Below are positions 35,701-41,167 of a stretch of DNA of 41,167 bases, piece after piece. Under the pieces are notes generated by a model, which did not search any database, was not told where the DNA came from, and worked only from the letters and a program-made list of their open reading frames with translations. The position numbers and the translations under genes are program-made. The first letter of the stretch is position 1; every line of letters starts with the position of its first letter. Location: NCBI GenBank assembly GCA_016791065.1, contig JAEUOD010000039.1, positions 1-41,167 on the forward strand, in the 5' to 3' direction. The stretch is from Dechloromonas sp. GTDB lineage: Bacteria; Pseudomonadota; Gammaproteobacteria; Burkholderiales; Rhodocyclaceae.

Positions 35701-36174
35701 CTTGAAGACTATGCTGAGTACCGCCTTGCGGATGCTGTCACCTTCGCCCTGGCTCAAGGTGCCAGCCGCCGCTCGCAAGGCGGTCTTGCGTTGACGCGCC
35801 AGGGTGTCGATTTCTTTGAACGTATCGGCGACCGAGACCGGCAGGCGGGCAATGTCGCGCGGTAAGCGACCATCGGCGAAGGGTTCGTTCGTCCACAACG
35901 CACGGGCCATTTTTACCAGGTGGGACTTGCCGCTGCCAAAGAAGCCGGAGACCCAGGCCGGGGGCGACTCATGCTTCTTGCGCAGGGTGTCGGCGAAGGA
36001 TTCGAAAATGCGATGCAGCCCTTCCTCATAGTGGCCCTTGCAGACGAAGGTCTCCAGTTCGAACCGCAGGGTTTGCCGTTGCTGGTCGTCAAGCGCTTCA
36101 TCAACCTTGGCGACCCCCTGGTTTTCCAAGGAGAAGACATCGATGTCCTTGTCGAATACGTCGCGGTTTTTCAT
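32710..36174 (-). CDS. brxC: BrxC, large AAA+ ATPase of BREX
   Basis: Core BREX ATPase of 1154 residues with N-terminus MKNRDVFDKDIDVFSLENQG. Walker A is GFFGSGKSH at 77-85, and Walker B is FLLVLDELQQYI with Asp266-Glu267. Long helical and coiled segments fill the C-terminal half (about 900-1100). BrxC is thought to work with PglX, BrxB and PglZ in the DNA-modifying complex. It starts 22 bases after brxB without a clear ribosome-binding site. The 76-base gap to hipB is the only large break in the operon. Confidence 0.95.
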   Translation of the reverse strand: MKNRDVFDKDIDVFSLENQGVAKVDEALDDQQRQTLRFELETFVCKGHYEEGLHRIFESFADTLRKKHESPPAWVSGFFGSGKSHLVKMARALWTNEPFADGRLPRDIARLPVSVADTFKEIDTLARQRKTALRAAAGTLSQGEGDSIRKAVLSIVFKAVGLPSKFDEARALLWLRNEGIDTVVDQALAKKGRDLVRELRDLTVSSHLHDAILAAKPSLARDAFELGDKLAQFAVKGDITQDEFLTYFREAVSGDGAMPVFLLVLDELQQYIADSADRAMRVQEVIESLSKNFDGCVLVIATGQSALSGTPVLSKLLGRFAVQVQLSDSDVEEVLRETVLKKKASASHPLKELFSPAGCLGEIAAHLQGSTFAHRRDDEGLLGPSYPLLPTRQRLWERVLATTDATGTGVQLRSQLRLAFDAVRKSKDAPLGHIVGGDFIYDEIRMRLRQSSQISAETANAIDKLDGAQDDRSRLKARALKAVFLLTRITSNTAQDTGLRTDAQTIADVLVDNLTDHSSALRGQVAAVLEELVEKDRLLMKVSAGGLEEYRLQTKESADWFAYQRGEEDALRSDPSAYESKIREQLMQLAGEQVRKLAIPQGVSREIRRLKLHTDPITAPKAESDVPIWLRSDLDGTQAKEVLAEAARAGINSAIVFAHVALPRKDELVRAIITREAAERTLGHFGEPQTPEGQEARNALAKQKRDADISVDNLIKQALEQSQVVQGGGQIVDDGSALDDRLKKAVTDAAARLFRKFNMVDAPGWGKALDDAQRGLTNALEKVGHAGAPETHPAAQEILTFIGSSTPKGSKLRERFIGEPYGWSQDAVDALLATLFHVGQLRIVNASGAPWPPGKFIVRDVTSSTFSRETAPLSNEEKRAIARLVKCKPDEAEARAPEFVTKLKDALARATGAAPRPEARPSELIDELAATSGRDLVKRLAEEEKAASELLDALEAQAAKIAQREPQWQQLNDLLIYMKGLAEAAALTTERDAIRDGRLLLDTPDKVEPLVHRAADVLRAAMNKNFGAYRNEYDRCTQELEAAPQWGKLTPEDRAAILREAQLSAPENTPALGTLAELIDSLAACSPQRWTEKRDALGGRLARAFTLAAQKLEPKVQPVTPPRRILRDEADLDAWLAEVRTEVIQKLATGPVQL

Positions 36175-36196
36175 GGTGGTATATCAGTGTTGAATG

Positions 36197-36751
36197 TCAG
36201 CAGGTAATGGGTACGGCCAGATAACCCCAGCCGTCCTTGGCGCCGAGCAGGCGATAGCTGTTGTTTTTGGCGTCGTGCTCGCCGGGGAAGAAGATCACCA
36301 GCCGGCCCGGAATGTGGCTTTCGATGCGTTCGATCAGCGTCGAAACACTGTGTAACCCGAACAGGCCGCCGCCGCCGACGAGGGCCAGCACGTCGTTGCC
36401 GGTCAGAGTGCTGGTGATGTCGGCGATCTTCTTCACCAGGTGTTCCTCCAGGCCGCGCACGTTGCCGCCATCATCCCAGAGCCTTTCGGGACGACTGAGA
36501 TAGCGGTCGCGGTATTCGTATTCCGCCAGCCAGGTGGAGAACTCCGTTGCCAGGTCATATTCCGCCCAGCCGTGGCCGGTGCTCTTGATCTCGCTGGCGA
36601 ACTCGCCTGAATCGATTAAACGGCGCAGCTTGCGCTCGTCGCTGGGGGGGTAGACAACCATCACGACGCGTTCACGGGGTGAGACGTTTTCTGGCCATGG
36701 CAGGGCAAGGTGCTCCTTGAGGTGCTCAAGTATGGTCTGGGCCAGGTTCAT
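36197..36751 (-). CDS. brxB: BrxB, DUF1788 BREX protein
   Basis: Small BREX core protein of 184 residues (DUF1788). Typical strings are the Gly-rich LVGGGGLFGLHSVSTLIE and RLVIFFPGEHD near the C-terminus. Its biochemical job is not defined; it belongs to the set needed for methylation and defence in type 1 systems. The ATG overlaps the brxA stop (ATGA). A run of seven C (coding strand; 36645-36651) encodes YPPS near residue 35. Confidence 0.92.
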   Translation of the reverse strand: MNLAQTILEHLKEHLALPWPENVSPRERVVMVVYPPSDERKLRRLIDSGEFASEIKSTGHGWAEYDLATEFSTWLAEYEYRDRYLSRPERLWDDGGNVRGLEEHLVKKIADITSTLTGNDVLALVGGGGLFGLHSVSTLIERIESHIPGRLVIFFPGEHDAKNNSYRLLGAKDGWGYLAVPITC

Positions 36752-37536
36752 GGGGTAAGCCTTGTTTCATCAGATTTCAGAAAGTCGGGAAAGCCCAGTT
36801 CAAGCACGCCCCCAGAATAGGCTGCCTTGAGCAAGCCTTGGCGGCCGGCGGTTGTGAGCAGGGCGATATGCTCGTCGGTGCTGAGGTCAAGCGCCCTTGA
36901 ATAGGGGCCTTGCAGCAGTGATATGCCACTCATGCCGTTAAGCCAATCCAGGAACGCAGCGTAGGTGCCGGCGGCAATGCCTACTTTCGGACGAATGCGG
37001 CAGCGTGCCTTGCCGACCGACTCGCCGAGATAGCCGAATTGATAGAAGGAGCCGTAAAGGTTGTGGCTGAAGCTCGCATACATGGATTCCGAATACTGTC
37101 CGGGTGCATGGTTGCGAATCCAGTGTTCGAAGTGTTGCCGACTGATGCTTTCGCCATTAGGTATTGCCAGCACGCTGCCGAGGCATTCCCGCAGGATCGG
37201 TTCCCGCGCCATGGCGAGCAAGCCGACCAGGAGCCGGGAGTCGTTTGCCGCGAAGTGATGCAGACGGCGTAATTCGCGAAACAAACAGGTTGCAGGGTCA
37301 AGCGCGTAGAGGCGACGCAGGAACTTGAAGGTTTTTTCGCGGTTGGATGCAGTTGCCTTGTGGAGGACGTTTTCGTCTAGGATAGCCTGGCGATAGGCTT
37401 CCGCCCCCGCATCGGGCGGCACGGCGCCCATGAGTGTCTCAAACTCCTCCAGCATGGCAGTCCGAGAGCTGATCGCACCTCCGGTTGAAAAACCAAGGCG
37501 GCCAGACTGGCTTCTGAGTAATTCTAGCTGTGCCAT
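36748..37536 (-). CDS. brxA: BrxA, DUF1819-like BREX protein
   Basis: First gene of the BREX operon, 262 residues, somewhat longer than the roughly 200 of well-studied BrxA. It is helical, with LFRELRRLHHFAANDSRLL mid-protein and a C-terminal GLLKAAYSGGVLELGFPDF. Family assignment rests on position (brxA-brxB-brxC) and general resemblance to DUF1819 more than on a sharp motif. BrxA proteins bind DNA. AGGA lies about 14 bases before the ATG. Confidence 0.8.
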   Translation of the reverse strand: MAQLELLRSQSGRLGFSTGGAISSRTAMLEEFETLMGAVPPDAGAEAYRQAILDENVLHKATASNREKTFKFLRRLYALDPATCLFRELRRLHHFAANDSRLLVGLLAMAREPILRECLGSVLAIPNGESISRQHFEHWIRNHAPGQYSESMYASFSHNLYGSFYQFGYLGESVGKARCRIRPKVGIAAGTYAAFLDWLNGMSGISLLQGPYSRALDLSTDEHIALLTTAGRQGLLKAAYSGGVLELGFPDFLKSDETRLTP

Positions 37537-37852
37537 CGTTGCTGCTGTTGTCCTATTTGTCGCGTTCTTGCCCGCTTGGCTCCCATTCCAATCGGTTGGC
37601 GTGAAACTTTAACACTTTCCGGTATGCCTCTCGTCGATCCGCTTTTCAGGCAGGTTTTTCTTTGATCAGCCATGGGCTCCGGCTAGAATTTGTCGCATTA
37701 CACCGCATCAGGTAAGCCCATGAAAATCGTGTACCCATGCGTGTACCCCTGACAAATGTTTGGTGGATGAAATCACCTAGGGATGTGGTGTTGTGGGCGA
37801 TACTACCGATTTAGATCCAATCTCGAATAGGTAACGACCATTGGTGCTTCAG
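37537..37852. other. Intergenic region: BREX upstream and right island end
   Basis: This 316-base stretch lies between brxA (leftward) and the glycosyltransferase stop. It holds the region where the BREX promoter must lie, although I see no convincing -35/-10 pair, and the right boundary repeat at 37728-37751. No BrxR-type WYL regulator gene and no other coding frame is seen. Confidence 0.6.
37728..37751 (+). repeat. Right island boundary repeat, possible attachment site
   Basis: CGTGTACCC (37728-37736), spacer ATG, then CGTGTACCCCTG (37740-37751). Matches the left copy (15316-15339) at 21 of 24 positions, the differences confined to the spacer. Interpreted as attR or integrase-binding sites. 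Confidence 0.5.
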
Positions 37853-39253
37853 TCAGGGCACCAGGTCGCTCCGAACGTACAGTCGGCCGGTCTCGTTGCT
37901 GACGACGAGACGGTAGCGGCTGTCCAGAATGCCGTCCAGCGCCTCCCAGCGCCAGCGTACGAGCAGGACGAGTTCCGGCGACGTCCGTTCCATCATTTCC
38001 TGCACGCTGGCATCGGACAATTGGCCCGAGGCCAGCCGTTTCCATGAGCTTACGGCGAGCAGGGGCGGGACAGGCAAGCCGGCGCGGAAGGCGTAGATCG
38101 GGCGGTCGGTCATCAGCCAGTTCGCCTGGTGCTTGTATTTCGCGATCTCGCTGAGCAGGGCGCTCTGGTCGGGTGAAAAGCCCTTGCGATCGAGAATCCG
38201 ATTTCCGGCGATCAAGGCAACGGCCGCCATGAGGACGACGAGCGCGGCAAAACTGCCGAATGGTGCTGTCTGCAAGAGCGGCAGGCGCCGCAGTCGCTGC
38301 CAGATTTGGCCGAAAACAGGCGCCGCGAGCAGGGCGGCTGGCACGGTGGCCAGCAGGGTCAGGTGGAACCACACCGGTCGGTGTGCCTGCAGGGAGATGC
38401 AGGCCATCACCAGGCAGGCAGCGGGATAGACGAGCAAAGGCTTTCCCTGTCGCCAGGCGATATAGACGCTGATCGGAGCAAGCGCCAGGAGCAGCAGCGC
38501 GAACGGTCCGCCTTTTATGGCCTCGAAGAAAGTACTGGCTTGCGTTTCAATCATTTTCCGCGCGAAGGCATGGGAGCCGACCAACTGATCCAGATGGAAC
38601 AGGCCGCCGGTTAAGGCCAGGATCGCCAGGACGGTCAGGCCCAGGGCGAGGCTCCAGAGTGTTGCCGGCAGCAAGCGGCGCCAGAACGAGGAGGATGAGG
38701 GGGGCGAGCGGAATTCGAGGGCGATCAGTACGCAGCCGATGGCAGGGGCGAGCGCAAGGGTGAATGCCTTGGTGCAGATCGACAGGCCGAACAGCATGCC
38801 GGACGCAACGATCCAGCCAGTCTGGCGGCGCTGGTGCCAGACTGCCAGGGCGGTCAGCGCGAGAATGGCGAGGGCTAACGCTGGCAGGCCGATCAGGATG
38901 GACAGGCTGAGTTTGACGTAATTGGGTAGCAGCACCAGCAGAATGACGCCGATATTGGCGGCGATACGATCGGCTGCCAGGCGCAGGAAGATCCAGGCCG
39001 ACCAGAGGAGCGTAGTGGCCATGGCCAGCGTGACGAGGCGGCTAAGATAGGTGTCGGGCCCGAAGAGCTTGATGACGCCCAGCAAGATGTAACTGAAGAG
39101 CGGTGGCTGGTCGCTCCAGATGTCACGGTAAAGCGCGAAGTCGCCATTCAGGAGCAGCGCCTTGATCAGATTGAAACCCTCGTCGCCGTCGATCTGGAAG
39201 GGCTCCTTGAACCAACTCAGGGCGGCTAGAGCCAGGAAGTAAACCAGGGCCAT
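37853..39253 (-). CDS. GT39/ArnT-like membrane glycosyltransferase
   Basis: Polytopic inner-membrane protein of 466 residues with about ten hydrophobic segments. The first periplasmic loop has the acidic QIDGDEGFNL expected for the catalytic Asp of dolichyl/undecaprenyl-phosphate-sugar transferases. The likely role is moving a sugar from a lipid carrier to an envelope target; acceptor unknown. I chose ATG 39253 with GGAAGG upstream. The open extension to 39319 is Pro-rich and looks like translated non-coding DNA. It lies outside the island repeats, next to gmk, but on the opposite strand. Confidence 0.85.
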   Translation of the reverse strand: MALVYFLALAALSWFKEPFQIDGDEGFNLIKALLLNGDFALYRDIWSDQPPLFSYILLGVIKLFGPDTYLSRLVTLAMATTLLWSAWIFLRLAADRIAANIGVILLVLLPNYVKLSLSILIGLPALALAILALTALAVWHQRRQTGWIVASGMLFGLSICTKAFTLALAPAIGCVLIALEFRSPPSSSSFWRRLLPATLWSLALGLTVLAILALTGGLFHLDQLVGSHAFARKMIETQASTFFEAIKGGPFALLLLALAPISVYIAWRQGKPLLVYPAACLVMACISLQAHRPVWFHLTLLATVPAALLAAPVFGQIWQRLRRLPLLQTAPFGSFAALVVLMAAVALIAGNRILDRKGFSPDQSALLSEIAKYKHQANWLMTDRPIYAFRAGLPVPPLLAVSSWKRLASGQLSDASVQEMMERTSPELVLLVRWRWEALDGILDSRYRLVVSNETGRLYVRSDLVP

Positions 39254-39447
39254 GATGGCGCCTTCCCGAATCGGCAAGGGAGGGAAAGGCTGAGGATGGG
39301 TTGGTGTTGCCGATGGCATGGCTGGCTGGATCTGGAAATGGTGCGCAGGCTCGGGATTTTAAACGACCGATCGGGCGTGATCGGCAATCCTGATCAATCG
39401 AGTCGATTTTCCTTCAAGCTTGGGCAGGCCGTGGCGCCTGGCGCGGG

Positions 39448-39453
39448 TAAAAT
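39448..39453 (+). promoter_or_regulatory. Possible -10 box of the gmk-rpoZ-spoT operon
   Basis: GGGTAAAATGGG contains TAAAAT, a good -10 match, 36 bases before the gmk ATG. No matching -35 at normal spacing was found. Weak call. Confidence 0.3.
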
Positions 39454-39488
39454 GGGCGCCTGCCAACATTGCATCGCTGGAAATCGCC

Positions 39489-40097
39489 ATGGCTGGAAAT
39501 CTCTATGTAGTCGCCGCGCCCTCGGGGGCCGGCAAGACGACGCTGGTTTGTCTCCTGCTCGAAAGCGAGCCGGAGGTCCGTCTCTCCATCTCCTTCACGA
39601 CGCGCGATCCACGTCCGGGTGAGGAAAACGGGCGCGAGTACAACTTCGTCGATCCGCAAACCTTCAGTGCGATGATCGAGCGCCAGGATTTTCTCGAATG
39701 GGCTGAGGTCCATGGCAATTTCTACGGCACCTCGAAACAGTGGATTGCCGATCAGCTGGCGGCCGGCGCCGACGTCCTGCTCGAGATCGACTGGCAGGGC
39801 GCGCAGCAGGTGAGGGCCTTGTTTCCGGACGCGATCGGGATTTTCATCCTGCCGCCCTCGATGGACGAATTGACTCGCCGACTGACCGGGCGCGGCACCG
39901 ACAGCAGCGAAGTCATCGCCCGCCGTCTGGCCGCGGCACAGGCCGAGATGCGCCATGTCCGCGAATTCGACTATGTTATTATTAACGACCAGTTGACCCA
40001 GGCGCTGGATGATTTGCGTGCTGTCGTACGCGCTTCCCGCCTGAGTCTCGGGGCGCAGCGTGCGCGGCACGCGGCCCTTTTTGCTCGCTTGATCTGA
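39489..40097 (+). CDS. gmk: Guanylate kinase
   Basis: Converts GMP to GDP with ATP. 202 residues; P-loop PSGAGKTT at 11-18, then SFTTRDPRPGEENGREY, the GMP-binding segment, and the EIDWQGAQQV strand. The frame is open from 39420, but ATG 39489 gives the family N-terminus. First gene of gmk-rpoZ-spoT, a conserved proteobacterial operon linking guanine nucleotide supply to ppGpp. Confidence 0.96.
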   Translation: MAGNLYVVAAPSGAGKTTLVCLLLESEPEVRLSISFTTRDPRPGEENGREYNFVDPQTFSAMIERQDFLEWAEVHGNFYGTSKQWIADQLAAGADVLLEIDWQGAQQVRALFPDAIGIFILPPSMDELTRRLTGRGTDSSEVIARRLAAAQAEMRHVREFDYVIINDQLTQALDDLRAVVRASRLSLGAQRARHAALFARLI

Positions 40098-40112
40098 TTT
40101 TGAGGTTTTTCC

Positions 40113-40319
40113 ATGGCCCGCGTGACCGTCGACGATTGCATGAAACGTATCCCCAACCGCTTCCAGATGACCTTGGCCGCCGCGCACCGCGCCCGCCAGA
40201 TCGCCAACGGCGCGACGCCGCTGGTCGATGCGGAAAAGGACAAGCCGACCGTCGTCGCCCTGCGTGAAATGGCTGCCGGCAAGGTTGGCCTAGAAGTCCT
40301 CAACCGCGGTCAGGCCTAA
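40113..40319 (+). CDS. rpoZ: RNA polymerase omega subunit
   Basis: Omega subunit, 68 residues, starting [19 protein letters not shown] and containing the conserved [10 protein letters not shown] and [13 protein letters not shown]. It assists beta-prime folding and forms part of a ppGpp site on RNA polymerase. It lies 15 bases after gmk and 21 before spoT. Confidence 0.96.
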   Translation: MARVTVDDCMKRIPNRFQMTLAAAHRARQIANGATPLVDAEKDKPTVVALREMAAGKVGLEVLNRGQA

Positions 40320-40340
40320 AGGAAGGGGCGGTGAAGCCTG

Positions 40341-41167
40341 ATGGGTTCAGAGCCGTCGCCTCCGCCCCTCGTTCAAGAGGAACCCGCTTACCGGGTTTTT
40401 CTCGATAGTCTCGACTATCTCGACCCTGCCGAAGTAGAACGCATCAAGGCGGCGTATGCCTACGCCGCACGCGCCCATGCGAACCAGAAGCGCATGTCGG
40501 GCGAAGCCTACATCACGCATCCGCTGGCAGTAGCCGGCGCCGTGGTGGAGTGGCGGATGGATGGCGATGCCATTGCCGCCGCCCTGCTGCACGATGTCCT
40601 CGAAGACACCGGCGCGACCAAGCGCGAACTCGCCGAGAAATTCGGCAAGGAAGTCGCAGAGCTGGTCGATGGTCTGTCCAAGCTCGACAAGATGGAATTC
40701 GCCTCCTACCAGGAGGCCCAGGCCGAAAACTTCCGCAAGATGCTGATGGCGATGGCGCGCGACCTGCGCGTCGTGCTCATCAAGCTGGCCGACCGCCAGC
40801 ACAACCTGCAGACGATGTCGGCGATGCGACCCGACAAACGGGCCCGCATCGCCCGCGAAACGCTCGAGATCTACGCGCCGATTGCGCTGCGCCTCGGCCT
40901 CAACAAGCTTTACCGCGAGTTGCAGGACATCTCCTTCCGCCTGATCCACCCGCATCGTGCCGAGGTGCTGGCCAAGGCGCTCAAGGCGGCGCGCGGCAAT
41001 CGAAATGAGCTGCTGACCAAGATTCTGGACGGCATCAAGAACAAGCTCGAACACGCCGGCCTGCGCGCCGAAGTGTTCGGGCGCGAGAAGAGCCTGTACT
41101 CCATCTTCCGCAAGATGAAGGACAAGCAGCTCTCCTTCTCGCAGGTGCTCGACATCTACGGGTTCCG
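40341..41167 (+). CDS. spoT: SpoT-type bifunctional (p)ppGpp synthetase/hydrolase, 3' end outside the window
   Basis: Open to the end of the window, so only about 275 of some 700-750 residues are visible. The hydrolase HD domain is intact: ITHPLAVAG, the metal pair His84-Asp85 followed by LEDT (LLHDVLEDT), and LIKLADRQHNL. The synthetase domain begins at about residue 250 (GREKSLYSIFRKM) and is cut at DIYGFR. Intact HD residues mean it can degrade ppGpp, hence SpoT/Rel rather than RelA. GGAAGGGG upstream supports ATG 40341. Position after rpoZ is the usual one. Confidence 0.94.
   Translation, partial: MGSEPSPPPLVQEEPAYRVFLDSLDYLDPAEVERIKAAYAYAARAHANQKRMSGEAYITHPLAVAGAVVEWRMDGDAIAAALLHDVLEDTGATKRELAEKFGKEVAELVDGLSKLDKMEFASYQEAQAENFRKMLMAMARDLRVVLIKLADRQHNLQTMSAMRPDKRARIARETLEIYAPIALRLGLNKLYRELQDISFRLIHPHRAEVLAKALKAARGNRNELLTKILDGIKNKLEHAGLRAEVFGREKSLYSIFRKMKDKQLSFSQVLDIYGF

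Larger units (their letters stand above)
15316..37751. mobile_element. Integrative genomic island carrying BREX defence
   Basis: About 22.4 kb between paired CGTGTACCC repeats. The left end has a tyrosine integrase pointing inward, then AlpA-type regulator and primase-like genes; the rest is a BREX operon. Base composition is below the flanks: sampled lines give about 43% GC in the 16.8-kb orphan gene and about 60% in BREX, against a visibly GC-richer backbone. The element has no capsid, terminase or conjugation genes, so it resembles a phage-satellite or mobilisable island more than a prophage or full ICE. No tRNA gene is seen at either edge. Confidence 0.75.

Noticed and set aside
36645..36651. 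Run of seven G (C in the coding strand) in brxB as a slippage site
   Set aside because: Explained by two Pro codons; still short, and the gene reads through intact.
1..41167. CRISPR array or rRNA genes
   Set aside because: No regularly spaced direct repeats and no rRNA-like sequence were seen.

Overview
The window looks like chromosome of a betaproteobacterium, most likely Rhodocyclaceae (Dechloromonas/Azospira-like). The basis is high GC, tightly packed genes, and the order of housekeeping genes (thiS-thiG-trmB-rdgC; hemW-rdgB-rph-phosphatase-kinase/yicC; gmk-rpoZ-spoT). The taxonomic call is an inference from gene content, since no search was run.

Backbone, left part (1-15.27 kb): the 3' end of a short-chain dehydrogenase, thiamin thiazole genes thiS and thiG, trmB, rdgC and a YchJ-like zinc-binding protein. 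Next comes a two-component pair (sigma-54 response regulator plus Cache-type histidine kinase), converging on a membrane hybrid PAS kinase. Then follow a YidB-like protein, hemW, rdgB, rph, a PP2C phosphatase and a Ser/Thr kinase (minus strand). The divergent yicC closes the section with a clear intrinsic terminator.

Genomic island (about 15.3-37.75 kb): a 22-kb insert bounded by near-identical paired CGTGTACCC repeats. Its left module is satellite- or ICE-like: tyrosine integrase, an AT-rich orphan gene, an AlpA-type HTH, a Toprim/DUF3987 primase-like protein and a small Cys-containing protein. The rest is one long minus-strand BREX (bacteriophage exclusion) locus: brxA, brxB, brxC, hipB, hipA, pglX, a degenerate PLD-like gene, pglZ, brxL and a zinc-ribbon orphan. 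The core is type-1-like (brxA/B/C, pglX, pglZ, brxL). It is unusual in having a complete HipBA kinase toxin-antitoxin module, with its own predicted promoter and operator, inserted between brxC and pglX and translationally coupled to pglX. It also has an extra PLD-like gene coupled to pglZ. pglX has a sharp low-GC patch over the presumed target-recognition domain.

Backbone, right part (37.85 kb to end): a membrane glycosyltransferase (GT39/ArnT-like), then gmk, rpoZ and the 5' part of spoT/relA. In many relatives yicC lies next to gmk, so the island and/or the glycosyltransferase probably separated them.

How the parts fit: the backbone is routine metabolism, tRNA/RNA processing, signalling and ppGpp control. 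The island is a mobile defence unit whose integrase and replication genes move it. Its BREX genes would methylate self DNA and block phage. Its HipBA module may tune or guard the downstream half of the BREX operon.
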